Under the pieces are notes generated by a model. It was not told where the DNA came from. It did not search any database and worked only from the letters and a program-made list of their open reading frames with translations. 64,000 bases of DNA from Gamsiella multidivaricata (lineage: Eukaryota > Mortierellomycota > Mortierellomycetes > Mortierellales > Mortierellaceae), in contig NW_026251773.1 in NCBI RefSeq assembly GCF_025024155.1, positions 1 through 64,000 of the forward strand, written 5' to 3'. This document shows positions 50,001-63,442 of the stretch, piece by piece (the first letter of the stretch is position 1; each line of letters opens with the position of its first letter). A program made the position numbers and the translations under genes.

Positions 50001-50639
50001 TTACCTTGGTCGGTACTTGATACCCTTTGATTCTAGATCGTCCTCAATATCCTCGGGCAAACGTCCTTGCACCTGAACTGCGTAGATGCCCTTTTCGAAT
50101 TTATCTATTATGGACGCGACAAACAAAGGTACAGACAATTGATCAGTATCGTTGCAGCGCCATCCATGACTATTTGGTTCTCGCCTCGGTAACTGAAGTC
50201 CATTCTCACCGATGCGCTGCCACTTGGCGACCCAGCTCTCTGAAGGCTGCATCACAGCAATTGCACTTGAAGAGAGAGATGACGAAACAATTGAAAAGTG
50301 TGAGTCGAATGTGGTTGAGGAAAGAAGGTATCAGCATAACATCCTGTTTCCTATTGTTTCCATACCCATCGTAGTGCTGGCTGGTACAGTCCATGACCCT
50401 ATCCATGTGCCCTCGCATCTCCAGCAGTGATTCGCAATTGTCGCATCCATTCTTGAAAAACTGTTCTTGCTTCTATAGGTGAGAGGATGGTACGAGTGTA
50501 CGTGATAAGGGGTTAGTATTCGAGCAGGTGCTGAGCAGTTCGTGTTCTTTACCGAGCGAGGTATGATCCTTGCCTTGATAAGCGAGCAAAGTAGACAGGC
50601 TCTAAGTTGCTTCTTGTCCGTAGGAATGATGCCCGACAT
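50001..50639 (-). CDS. SPT4: Transcription elongation factor Spt4
   Basis: Four exons: 50639-50553, 50472-50366, 50265-50210, 50104-50001; introns 80, 100 and 105 nt; 117 residues. The zinc finger is split between exons: RACLLCSLIK (two Cys) and KNGCDNCESL (two Cys). Then come HMDRVMDCTSQHYDGAIAVM and SESWVAKWQRIDKF, the Spt5-contacting part, and a short acidic/basic end. Spt4 with Spt5 (DSIF) promotes elongation by RNA polymerases I and II. The segment between the finger halves (ARIIPRSKQEQ) is slightly longer than in yeast, but no better splice exists. Divergent from ESA1. Confidence 0.92.
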
Positions 50640-52646
<2,007 letters not shown>

Positions 52647-52715
52647 CAAACGGTCCAATGAATGGATTCAGTCTGCAATAATAAAGTTAAGCTTCAAAAC
52701 AAACAGTATATTTCC

Positions 52716-52832
52716 TATTGGGGTCCTAAAAATTTTTTGGATGGGGGAACTGTGCCAGTATCCCAAATTCGAAAGAAATACTTGGGGGATATTACTCTGG
52801 ATTCCTCCTAGTGTAGTATTAGGATCCCAATA
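52716..52832. repeat. Small inverted-repeat (MITE-like) element
   Basis: 117 bp bounded by TATTGGGGTCCTAA (52716-52729) and, on the opposite strand, TATTGGGATCCTAA (52832-52819); 13 of 14 match. Lies between ESA1 and the Crypton recombinase. Confidence 0.5.
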
Positions 52833-52982
52833 CAATGCACTCACTTTTTTCTACTGTCTGTAGGTCTGTAGAATAAAAAAAAAAAAAAAAAAAAAAGGCT
52901 GGCTGCACCATCTCATCTCCATTCTCATGTCGCATGTTGCACGTCTTAATGGTCATAATGGCAAGCTTTTTTTATTCACTTT

Positions 52983-55900
52983 CTATCTCTCTACGTCAAG
53001 TGTTTTCACGTACCGGTTCATAGACATCGTTTGGAGCTGCTCTTCTACTGATTGTAGAGCTGCTTCAACCCTCAACTCCAATGTGGACCCAGGCATCCGC
53101 AAGGAGGTTTTCAACACCGAGCGGATCAGACGCCTCTTGTAGTAGAATTGCTTTGACCGCGTGTTAGCTTTCTGGTCGCTCCCCTTCCGCCACTTGGACT
53201 TGTAGTGCTTGTTGAGTTGCCAAAGTGATGGTTGCCCATTCAGTCCAAAGAACCACTCCTTCCATTGGTCTCGAAGAGGATCGTCGCGTCCAAGCATGAT
53301 GTGGTCAGCAATAAAAGGTGGTTGATATCTAGGGTACGCCAGCGCTTCTTCCATTTGGTCCATTTGGTCCTCTATGTCATGCTCTTCAGGCTGTGGTTGA
53401 TGCTCTGGCGGTTGAAGCGCCTGTTCCTGGTCCGGTAGATGCAAGGTGGCTTCCTGATGGATTTCCGATTGCTGTTCCTGCTCATCTTCTTGTTCCACCA
53501 CCGCTTGCTCCTGCTCCGCCGCTGTTTCTTGTTCTTCACCCGGCAGTTGTCGTTCTACTTGAGAACGTTGAACACGAACATGCGGCTGGAGCGTATGCAA
53601 TAGCTGATGTCCTTGGGGCTGAATTAGCTGTTGCGTTTTCTCTATAAGCTGGATGTACAGCTCTTGCGCTTGCGCTAGTTGCGGGCTGGGTCCCAGATTT
53701 CGGAGTAGCTGCAACCCCTGCATTTGATCCTGTTGAAGTTGTCGTAAGCCATTCAAGTTCTGTTGACTCTGTGGTTGACGCCCTTGATCTGCTCCCTGCT
53801 GCTCCCTCTGAGATAAATTGGTTATCGCTTGAGTGAGGCCAGATGATATGTCGAAGGCAAAGCTGACGAGAGCGCTGAATCGATCGTCGATTCGAGCCTT
53901 AATGGTGGAGGTAGCCTCCATGAGGTCTTCTCTCTGCTCGTTTCTTACAGCAGATGTGGTCTTGAGGAGCTCGTTGAGTACGCGGTTATTCTGCTCATCT
54001 CGCATGTGCAGCGAGCGGAATTCGTGGTTGATGGCTGGAGCGTTTGCGGCAAGGCTGTCCGATACCGGGGAGCGTGTAGTTTCTATGCTGTGAAGTAAGC
54101 GTTCCTGGAACCTCAAGAATAGAGTGCTGCCAAATAAACGATCTCTGAAGATGTGGTGCTCGCCGTAACGAAATTCGGAAGTTCGAAGATTGATGAGAAC
54201 CGCAGCGTCTTGAAGAAGGACTTTGCGCAGATGTGTCAATAGAAGAAGGATGCGCAGCTTGGGGATGTCCTGGCTCAGAATTTTCATCCTGGTGTTGGAA
54301 GGCCGATCCTCGAATATATCGCGATCCATCATGATATTGGAAGTCCATACGAGCCAATCCTCGGAATCCGTGAAGTAGTGTTCGATAAATGGGAAGACTT
54401 GTCGCTGAAGGTCAATAGGCGGGATGAGAGTATTTCGCGCGAGCCATAGACGCTCCCCTGGCAATGTGCACCCGGCCATTTTCAGAGCCACCTGCGCAGA
54501 ATGTCGGTCCAGATAATGTGTCGCCACGCGATCAACGCTCCAGTGTCCAGCTTGCGCAATTGAGGCGATGTCCGCCCCGGCCGCGAGAGCATGGCGCGCT
54601 CCAGAACCTCGATGCGCATGAGTGGGCTTGTTCGTTGGGTTGGCCGATTTATTCCACATTGTGGCGGCATGCCTGTACTGTGCACTGTGTGACAACTGCT
54701 TCAACGGATCCCCTCCTGCATATAGGATGAAGATCTCGCTCCAGGAGTGTTCGTTGAAATCCGGAGGGCTTCTTGGATGCTACAAAGGAAGAAATGAAAA
54801 GGCGATTGTTATGAGCGCGAAAAAAAAAAAAATTAAAAAAAATTAAAAAAAAAAATTAAAAAAAAAATTAAGGAAAAAAATTAAAAAAAAATAGAGGAAT
54901 AGAGGAGAGAGATCATACCATCCACAGTTCATAGAGGTAGAGTACGAAGGCACCGACGGGGCAGACCTCAACATCCTTGCTTCGCACTATAACTCCTTTA
55001 TTCTCCTTGCCCTCGCGGTTCGTTTTCCCTCGTAGCATCGAAAGAGAGATACCAACAACACTTTGTCCTCCAGAGTTTCCTTGATTGACGGTGTGAGTGG
55101 CGAGGTCAGCCAATGTAGCCATCCTCATGTTTTCACCGCGCATTACCATATAGTGGGACCATACAGCGTTAAGCCGAGTGCGGAGGCCAACGACATCGTG
55201 CTTCCTTCCACCGCCTAGATGCCGGTACTTGTGGGTCCAAGCTGTCTTCATCGTCTGCCTCAACACCTCCAAGTCGTTTCCCTCGTCAAAGGTCAGATCG
55301 GTCGAGACCATAGATTTCTTCAGCGCGGCCACTCTTAGCTGATACTTCTTCATGAGCGTCCGGACATGAGCGGAGCGTGGGTGGGGCTCGTTTTGCATGG
55401 CCTTGTTTGAGGAGTCGGATTTCTGGCTGACATAAAGATCGATGGCGGCCTTGATATACGCATCCACCGTTTCGTAGGAAGGCAGGGGCAGGTTTGGATC
55501 GTACGCCAGCCGTTGCTGAGATCGGACCTTTGGGTTGGCGCGTAAAGGTTCGATACCTTTCATAGGGTCTGGCTCCTCAGCAACATTCTCAGCCATATAT
55601 CGCTGAAACTTCTTGCAGTAAACGTTGATATCTGGGTATCCTTTTCGACGGCACCACTCCTGGAGAGATAGAAGTCAAGCATTAGGTCAGGTTCATTAGG
55701 TTTTACGCGTGCTTGTTGCGAGTATAAGGTATTAGAGGCAGTGCGAACCTCACACTTACCACCCAATGCCGCTGGTATCGTTCGTACATTGATACGGTCG
55801 ATTTGGTCAAAAGTGCCTGGCGTTCTTGCTGGATCATAAGGTCGATTTCTTGTTCTGCCAGCGTGTTCATCATCATTCCTAATCTCTGTCCTGAAACCTG

Positions 55901-56519
55901 TCCATCCGCAAGCTCCATTTCTACTCCTGCCTCGGCCAGAGAGTTCTCCACAGCTCGTCGACGTTGTTCTCGCAGACCCTCCTGGACCTGGGATATTGTT
56001 TGCCGGCTTCGCGTGCGGGACGACAGGCTGGTCACCAATGTAGAGGAGGACGCCTCGCTGGAACCGCTGGAAAGCAAGGCCGAGGGCCGAGGATACATCT
56101 CACGGTGAACAGATTTCTCTAGAGCTCTTGGTGACAGGTGTTGCTGGGTTGCATGTTGTTGAGAGAATTGCGGTTGCATGGAAGGGCCATGACCCATGTC
56201 GACAACCTCATCACAGGAGGGAGTAATGAGGCCTTCGAAAAGAGTCTCGGGTACCATCTCTTGCTCCACCTCTTCCAGCTCCTCCAGCTCCTCTCCTCTG
56301 TCGGAACCGCCGACGGACAACGCTGCTATGCAGACATGTAGGCGAAAGGAGAGCGAACCGTTGAGCGCCAGTCTGCCATGGACGTGCTCCGTCTAGACGA
56401 ATGTCGCGTCGATTGTCATTGAAGATGAGCGTGCATTTACCATTAGGAATTGGGTTTTGGGAAGAAGAGCCAGCTCGGCTGCTGGGGCCGTGGGTATATG
56501 GGGTGTGTGGGTGCTCCAT
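52983..56519 (-). CDS. Crypton-type tyrosine recombinase with GCR1_C domain
   Basis: Four exons: 56519-56441, 56325-55760, 55659-54919, 54779-52983; introns 115, 100 and 139 nt, all in phase; 1060 residues. A core-binding region starts YERYQRHWVEWCRRKGYPDI (about 207-226). The catalytic domain has Arg in MRGENMR (about 389), GKTNREGKENKG and VCPVGAFVLYLYELW, then HAHRGSGARH (His 516, Arg 519), AQAGHW (His 541) and THYLDR (Tyr 551): the full R-H-R-H-Y set. A long Gln/Glu-rich coiled coil follows and the protein ends with a GCR1_C DNA-binding domain (QWKEWFFGLNGQPSLWQLNK, YYKRRLIRSVL). This combination defines Crypton transposons, which insert by site-specific recombination. No frameshift or stop is present. 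The third intron is almost pure A/T runs. Confidence 0.85.
52983..56519 (-). mobile_element. Crypton DNA transposon (minimum extent = its gene)
   Basis: Cryptons carry only a tyrosine-recombinase gene and lack terminal inverted repeats, so the ends cannot be seen in one copy. The true element should extend somewhat beyond the gene, at most from the ESA1 end (52646) to the small membrane-protein gene (57212). Confidence 0.7.
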
Positions 56520-57211
56520 TGCTGTAGACTTTGTCGAGAATGATGGTGGATGGAGTGGGTGGAGTGTCTGAGTGTGCCTGAGTGCGACGCGTTTGTTCAG
56601 TAAACAACATCTGGGTCCTGGTTTCCCAATCCTTATAGTGGTCTCTATTGTAAAGCACTAGGATTCAATTCAATTCGCACTGATTTAATGTAAATTAGGA
56701 TCTTTTTTTGCAAAATATCGTCACAGTACATGTACTTGATGGATCCATAGCTGAGAGCAGAAACCTGGCTCATCATTTCACGCAAGTCCCATGCCTCAAT
56801 TGCTCGTTAAATGAAAGAACCACGCCTCCCTGTTAATATTGTTTATTAGCTCATATCCCAGAGACCACCCTCGTTAGAGACATGAGCTTATCTGCCTACT
56901 GGTGCTATGTATTCAAGAGGCGCTATACATGCAATGCAACGACGCATGTACCGAAGACGGTGAACAACCCTTTTTCCTTTCCGTAGCACTCATCCAGGCC
57001 GCGCACGCACTCATTCACAAGGTAGAAAGCGCAAATGGTATGGCCTCATCGCTCCATGTGGATGGGATGCTTCGATGATAGATAAGCAATCCCCATCCCA
57101 TGTGAAGGCTGAGGCAATTCAAGTGCTATGCGGGTATCTGAAGGAGCGCGGCGGGGATCACGAGCGAGTGAGCAAGCAACGGGGCTCCTCTTGTTTCTTA
57201 TCAATGGCACC
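56520..57211. other. Upstream region of the Crypton gene
   Basis: About 690 bp with no recognisable gene. The right end of the Crypton probably lies in it. Short AT-rich part near 56660-56720. Confidence 0.4.
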
Positions 57212-57577
57212 TTAAGAATGGGCGAGGCAAGCTCGAATGCCAAAGATCAGGCAAACGGCCAGGAGCACTAACACCGGGAACAAAGCTACGAAGCTGATCG
57301 GGGATATGATCATACAATGCCACACACTTCGACCTCCGTGAGTGGCCGCGAATGTGGATGTTTCTTCTTGAACGACCGTGGAGGCGGGACTGATCTGCGG
57401 AGATGGTAAGCTGGCCGAATCGACATCCACAATTACTGGATTAGCCATGAGCAGAACCTCGGATTGTGCGCCGGTGAGGTTATCTGGCTGTGGGGGCTCC
57501 GGCTGAGGGGCTGGCTGTGGAAGAGGGCCGACATGATTCGGAGCCGTATTAGGGTATCGACGCATGGCAGAGTTCAT
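57212..57577 (-). CDS. Small Pro-rich membrane protein, unknown
   Basis: Intronless frame of 121 codons. Residues 1-85 are hydrophilic and Pro/Gln/Glu-rich (QPAPQPEPPQP), and a hydrophobic helix occupies about residues 88-115 (ISPISFVALFPVLVLLAVCL), leaving a very short tail. That is the layout of a tail-anchored or single-pass protein. I do not recognise a family. The ATG context is good and composition is not random, but there is no homology support. It lies between the Crypton and the capping protein gene and could be part of an insertion. Confidence 0.45.
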   Translation of the reverse strand: MNSAMRRYPNTAPNHVGPLPQPAPQPEPPQPDNLTGAQSEVLLMANPVIVDVDSASLPSPQISPASTVVQEETSTFAATHGGRSVWHCMIISPISFVALFPVLVLLAVCLIFGIRACLAHS

Positions 57578-57869
57578 GATGGAGCGGGTGCTGTGGGTAT
57601 AGGAACGGGGTGTGGAGTAGGAAAATAAGATGCGAGATTATTACCCTAAATCGCTTTGTTTTTATAGGCAAGAAAAGAAGAAAGACTGCGCCCGAAATGC
57701 ACTATTACATTAGTGATCCTGCGGAGGGAAAGGATAGAATCTTGCTTCGCCAGGATCGTGGTTCTAAAAATTCCTATGTGCCATGCGAAAAAAAAAAAAG
57801 ATACACTCGGTCCCCCAAGAATAACAAACGATCATATTCACCAACATAAAATGAGTCTTTCTTCCAGGC

Positions 57870-57902
<33 letters not shown>

Positions 57903-57981
57903 TGCTATTAAAGATAAACATTTAATTTTTTTATTGGGTGCTTTGCTCACTTAAAGAGTCGCCTCTTTATAGTCAACACAT
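57578..57981. other. Intergenic region with poly-A run
   Basis: About 400 bp containing an A31 homopolymer (57870-57900). No gene. Confidence 0.5.
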
Positions 57982-59385
57982 TCACTGTTGAGTCTTTGGC
58001 TGTCTCTCTTGAAGTTTGGACGCAATCTCCCTCTGCATTTCTTGTTGTCTCTTGATCTTCGCCAGCGACTCACTCGAACGCAGGTCATTGACGGTATCCT
58101 TCGTCTTTCCGAAATAAACGTCCTTCAGCAAGTGTCGCATCTTGATCTCCATTTCCTCAACCATGCGTCCAATGTTGGCGATGTGCATCGAAGGGTCATC
58201 AACCAGACTGTCTTGCTCGGCCTATGAAGAAAATCCGAGACGCAAGAACGCAAGGCATTCCAGCCGCATTGTCCAATTTGAGAACTGGGCCACTGGGTCA
58301 TAACGTAGAGAACAAAAATGGGCATCTATTTTTGCCACAAAAATAAAATAAATTATAGACGAACCTGGCGCGTCATACTCCCACTCAGATTCATATGGCC
58401 GAGTTCCGGCTTGTTTGTAACCATGTACAACATCACGGTCGATGTCAGTTGGTAGTGTGCGTTGCGACCCTTCTCTTGAACATCAAAGACGTGAATTGAG
58501 TCCCACGCGCCCTTCATTCTGCGGTTACCATCGCCGACTATCGAAAATAAAAACAACAAAAAAAAAAAAAAAAGCGGACATCAGTGGTGAGATGATTCCT
58601 GCACAGACGTGATGGTGTGCACTGACGATCTCCCTTTAAAAGATCCGGATCTATTGCAGCTGAAAAGCACATCGAAAGGCGTACCTTTCTTGATCAGGAC
58701 GACTCCAGCAAATCCAGGATCCAAGTCCCAAAAGTATACTGACGAGACACCCCCTTCAAAGTACAGTTCCCTGTAGGTATCAAAGGCGTCGTTGGCTGCC
58801 TGCTCCAGTCTGCGAAGCTTTGATGAGGGATACGTTGCTTCAGCCAAAGGCGGGGAGAACTCGTTCGACCATGGTGATCTACAAGCAAGCGTCGATAGAA
58901 TGTTAAACGAGTTAATAACCAATGTCGGGTCAAGCGCCCATGGCATTACAGACAAAATATGCTACTAATGCACCTTTCGACGCACCACTGCCTACCTGTA
59001 AGAGTTACCGTCGCGGTTGTATTCGCACAAGAGGTATTCTTTGCCTGTCTTCGCACAGGTCTGGACCTTCAGCGGTTGGTCAACGGTGTTAAGCAAGTCT
59101 TCAGTCAAGTCAGGAAGGAGCGTGACAAGCGAGGCCAGGTTCTCCTCTGCATTTTGAGGAGGCAGGCGACGCATCAGGTCGAGCGCCAGGTTCACCTGAG
59201 GGTTGACTTCTTCATCCTGCATGTCCTGCGAAACGACAAGCAACATGTCAACGGTCTCTGTTAATGGTTGTCGTTGTCCTTGGTATGATGCAAGGCGGCA
59301 AGTGGGAATAGGTGTAGCACAGGGTGACTCGAGCATTCACTTTTCATGGAAGAGGCCCAGGAGAGCAAGTACGCATGCTTACCAT
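57982..59385 (-). CDS. CAP2: F-actin-capping protein subunit beta
   Basis: Five exons: 59385-59383 (the ATG only), 59225-58996, 58878-58685, 58537-58365, 58221-57982; introns 157, 117, 147 and 143 nt; 279 residues, as in animal CAPZB. Blocks: [90 protein letters not shown] and [31 protein letters not shown]. With the alpha subunit it caps actin barbed ends. The start could instead be the second ATG (59222-59220, after the first intron), which would shorten the protein by two residues; the ATG ending exactly at a GTAAGC donor favours the split start. Confidence 0.93.
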
Positions 59386-59515
59386 GGTCGATGTGATGAT
59401 GATGATGTGATTGATTCGATAAGATGTCGAGAAAAAAGTAGGAAAGATGCTGATGCCTGACTCTTGCCTATCCCCTGTTGCCCCTGAAAGCCGTCGCTTG
59501 GGACCCACAACACGT

Positions 59516-60957
59516 CACGACAAGGACAAAACCTCACCGTAATGACCTGCAACTCATCAAGATCCCAGAGCTCGTCAGCTTAATCGCCCCGACACCTCTC
59601 GCCGAGCGACCTAACCGTTTGTCTGCGTGTCAACCACAACTGATTGAGGCCACTTTACCGGGACTATCTGTGTCTTTGATTATGAATACGCGCTATGGAC
59701 TTCCCCACAAGAGCACGACAGCGGCGGCGACACAAGGCTAGGTGGGAGCAGTGTCCACCAATATGCACATTTCATCAAGACCGCCACCATCGCCAATGCT
59801 TTCTCCTTGCAGTACCTGGGAGACAATTGCACCAGTTTGACACGTATCTCCAATATAAAAAGCGCGCGTGAGGCAGAACATGCCGCTTAGCGCTAGGGGA
59901 TGTCAGCTTCCTACGCGACAATTGTCCATGTTTGAGTCAAGCTAATTAGTCAAGATCCAGAGATCAGAATGAACCTTTCGAAAGTTGCCAGGGACGTGGA
60001 CAGGGTCGCAGCAGCTCTAGGACAGTTATCGGGCCTCGAAAACCTCACTGTTTCAGAACTACCGCAGCAGGACACACTAGAACTCTTGCTCGATCATTGT
60101 CTCAACATTCACACTTTAACATGGAGTCCAGAAAGGTCCTCCGCTGTCGTACAATGACTGCTGTGTTGTTCGGACCAAGAGACGTTTACTTACATTCGGT
60201 GCCTAGATACACAGGCGATTGCCTTGGACCCTTGTTACAAAGATGCCGGGTTACTCGAACGTTATGGATTCCCAATCGACGCAGGAGAAGACCTTTTTCT
60301 ATAGTTAGTCACCACCATTTCTGCAGTTTGTCCCAAGATCCGGCGAGTTGACATTATTCAAAGACGTGAATATTATGCAAATCAGTCGAGCATGCTGGGC
60401 CGAACGCTGGCAGGCTTCCCTCAGCCTGTATCTTTGTGGTTGCAGCTGATCAGGGTTGACTTCTCGATGGGACATCATCTTTCGTGGATTGGGCTGATGG
60501 ACAAGCCGGAAGAGTGTTATGCGCGAACCCGGATGTTCACTCAGCACACCCCATACCACCTAATCTTTGGGGTACTCGAGCTGTGTCCGAACTTGAGGAT
60601 TTTTGATCTGACTGAGATCCCTACAGTTGATAGACACTTCTTGCAGCTCCATTGGGCGTGTCGGGAGTCTTTAACAGAGCTGGAACTGACCCATTGTCTG
60701 CCAGGATCACATTTACGACTCGGATGGGATGTCCAGGGCTGCACATGTCAGCAATATGGACGAGGGTAGTAGGAAAATACCCTCATCATTGGACAGCTTA
60801 CATCGGCCTCAGCAAGAGCAGATGATGAATCAACTGGTCCAGTTGAAGAACCTTGTGGAGTTGACCATGGACCTTGAGGTCTTAAGAAGATTGGTTCCCA
60901 TAGCAAATGAACGGTGCGGCAATAGCGCGGTTTGTAGAGGTAAAGGGGCCCAAAGCA
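59516..60957 (+). pseudogene. Degraded F-box/leucine-rich-repeat gene
   Basis: The pieces lie in several frames, in the right order. LIKIPELVSLIAP near the start resembles the F-box-like opening of large LRR families in this fungal group; VHQYAHFIKTATIANAF, followed by LQYLGDNCTSLTRI (about 59752-59850); LGQLSGLENLTVSELPQQ (about 60020-60075); LELCPNLRIFDLTEIPTVD, followed by ESLTELELTHCLPG (60575-60710); LVQLKNLVELTMDLEVLRRL (60830-60890). Frame changes and stops between them rule out a working gene, and no splice sites rescue the frame. Start and end are approximate. Confidence 0.65.
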
Positions 60958-61011
60958 TTGAGTGTCAATGGTACATAATACTGAAATCAATGGGACACTG
61001 CATCTCAATAC

Positions 61012-61015
<4 letters not shown>

Positions 61016-61046
<31 letters not shown>

Positions 61047-61047
61047 C
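61016..61047. repeat. (CT)n microsatellite
   Basis: A CT/TC dinucleotide run of about 30 bp with one TTT interruption, just after the F-box/LRR relic. Confidence 0.85.
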
Positions 61048-61250
61048 GGTGTATTAAGATGCATTAAAGCTCGGGGCAAATATTTTCTGCTTCTTGTATT
61101 TTTTTATTCTTTTTATTCTTTTTTTTTTCTCTTTTTTTTTTGTACTGTCATTGGATGGCATATGGTGCTGGCGATGAATTGGATATTATGCGGTATATAC
61201 AAATTGTATGCAAACAGATATAACAGGAGCGAGTCAACTCATGCCTCGCC

Positions 61251-63442
61251 TCACTGCAAGTACTCTGCAAGGCGATCAACGACATACGACATTGTTGGCC
61301 TCCTTCTCGGATCTTTCCTCCACATGTCCTGAATAAGCGACAACAGCGACGTAGGATACTTTCTGAGCCTATCCAGGGGCGGCCTCACATCCTTGTCCCG
61401 CACGGCCTCATACAGTTGATGCTCGGTCAAGTTGTGATAAGGGTATCCGAGGTCAGCCCAGGAGAGGATCTCCCAAAAGATTAGTCCGCAGGCATAAACG
61501 TCGACCTTTTCGGTGTAGCGGGGGTTAGGTGTCCAGAACTCGGGTGCTTGCCAGTTGGGTGTTCCGCATTGGGTGTGCATCGAAGCGTTGGCACGAGGAC
61601 GGATTCGGGCGAGACCAAAATCATTGATCTTGGCTCTGTCGTCAGACGAAATCTGTGGGTGGAAGTGAAGATATGGGGCCGAAACAATGCATGGTGAGCT
61701 ATTGAATACTATATTCTGCATTACAAGGATGAGTTGCGAGGATAAAGAACGTACCAGAATGTTCATGGATTTCATGTCCTATTCAGAAGAGCGTCAGTAT
61801 CGACGATAAGAATAAAGGTTAGATAATCTTTCAAGAAAATGAGCCATGCCTCGGCCTAAAATTCAAAAGCACTCACTCTGTGGATGATACTTGGTCGGCG
61901 TGTATGGAGATATGAGCAGGCCTATTTGGTGCAAAAAAGAGAATCGAATCGATATTCGTTAATGGAGCACAACTGGGATTAAGTCACGTTGGTATAGATC
62001 CGACTGTATTTTTCATCCTGTTGCTCATTTTGTGCTTCTTACCAAGGCGATATCATGCATGTACATGATCTATAATGCAATAAGGAGCACGTTAGCTTAC
62101 TATTCGGTGTCAATAAACTCTTAGCGATTTAAAAGTAATGCAAAACCCCTCCCCCGGCTACTCACCATTCGGCCAAAGGTGGGTCTTCGAGCTTTGCGCA
62201 TATAATCGTACAGGTCACCGTGCTCACAAAGCTCTGTAACAATGCAGAGGTGTCGAACGTTGGTGCAAACCCCGACAAAACGCACAATGTTTTCATGCCT
62301 CAGTTGCCTATCCAACAAAGGAGAAGACGACGTTAGAGCAACCAAAAAAAAAAAAAAAAAAAAAAAAAGCCTCCATTGCATCGACAACAGAAAAGGAACG
62401 GGGCAGGGACGAACTACTTACTTGAGCACATCGATCTCATGCTTCATCTCTTTGATATCCGTCTCTGTGAAGTTCTGGATCCTGAGTTGTCCAATAGCCA
62501 CATCCTCCTACGATTTCGCCGTTCGAGACAAGGCAAGACACGCGTTACGACCTGCTCCTCGACACCCCTCTCCTTGTCTTCCATCGGCTGAACACCAGTT
62601 CACTTACGCCTTTGTATTTTCCGGCATAGCAATCCTTGAATCCTCCAGATCCTAGCTTCCGTCCTACTTGAATCTGATCATATGTGATTTCACCCTGGAA
62701 GTTGGCATCCATCAGTAGTGAGTTCAGATACACAGTGTTGATGGCTGCCTTCTTGGACACAACCGGTATCTCAGGACAATATAGCTGAGGTGTCGATGGG
62801 CCTGGTACTGGCTTTGCTTTTTGCTATCAAGATTCGAACGAAGTATCAGACAAACGAGCATGAAGCGGCAGAAACATGGGCGAGATGCTGCTCGTTTTGA
62901 AGACTTACCCAGTCCAGCAAGTACTTGATCAACTGCTTCTTTTCGCCCTCAGCAGGCAGGCCTAATGAAACCCATTAACGTTTAGTAAAGTAGACTACAA
63001 ATCGCATACCAATTGATATCTGGGAGATGGTTCCCTACCTCGGTCCTGGCACATGACGACGATGTCAGCTTTGATACGAGCGTTCAAGGTTTCCTCGGTC
63101 TCGTTCTCGAGTCGCTCGTCCACATGTCGCTCGATCGTCTGGAAGCCCTTTCCCATGAACGTGGAATGAACAGGTGGAGTAATGAACTGCCAATCAAAAT
63201 GTCCGTTTGCGTTTCTCAACATATTGTATGTGATGTGTTGTCCTGAAGTGTTGTTGTAATGTGAATTTGCGATCGTGGAGATCAGGGTTCTGTTATTGTT
63301 TAATGCGGGCCGCACAGCAAGTGGAAAATAAAGAAAAGATTATGAGAGAGTAGGGATGAAAAGGAAAGGTTGGAAGGAGGGTAGAAAGATGTGAGAAAAA
63401 AGAAACATGGACGCGACCTTCCAGCTTGCTCTTCTCAAGCAT
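61251..63442 (-). CDS. TKL-like protein kinase with relocated (WNK-type) active-site lysine
   Basis: Ten exons: 63442-63418, 63242-63039, 62961-62909, 62823-62608, 62507-62422, 62307-62166, 62069-62043, 61921-61877, 61778-61755, 61652-61251; 407 residues. Residues 60-95 (CQDRGLPAEGEKKQLIKYLL) resemble a SAP-type helix pair. The kinase domain starts at about 140: glycine loop GSGGFKDCY (152-160), beta-3 VAIGQL (169-174, Gly where Lys is normal), EIDVLK helix C, HRDMKSMN (265-272), NDFGLA (284-289), GTPNWQAPEFW, DVYACGLIFWEIL and RRRPTMSYVVDRL. Lys157 in the glycine loop is where WNK kinases keep their catalytic lysine. The first exon and its weak GTCGCG donor are the least certain part. Two exons are only 24 and 27 nt. 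Confidence 0.85.
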
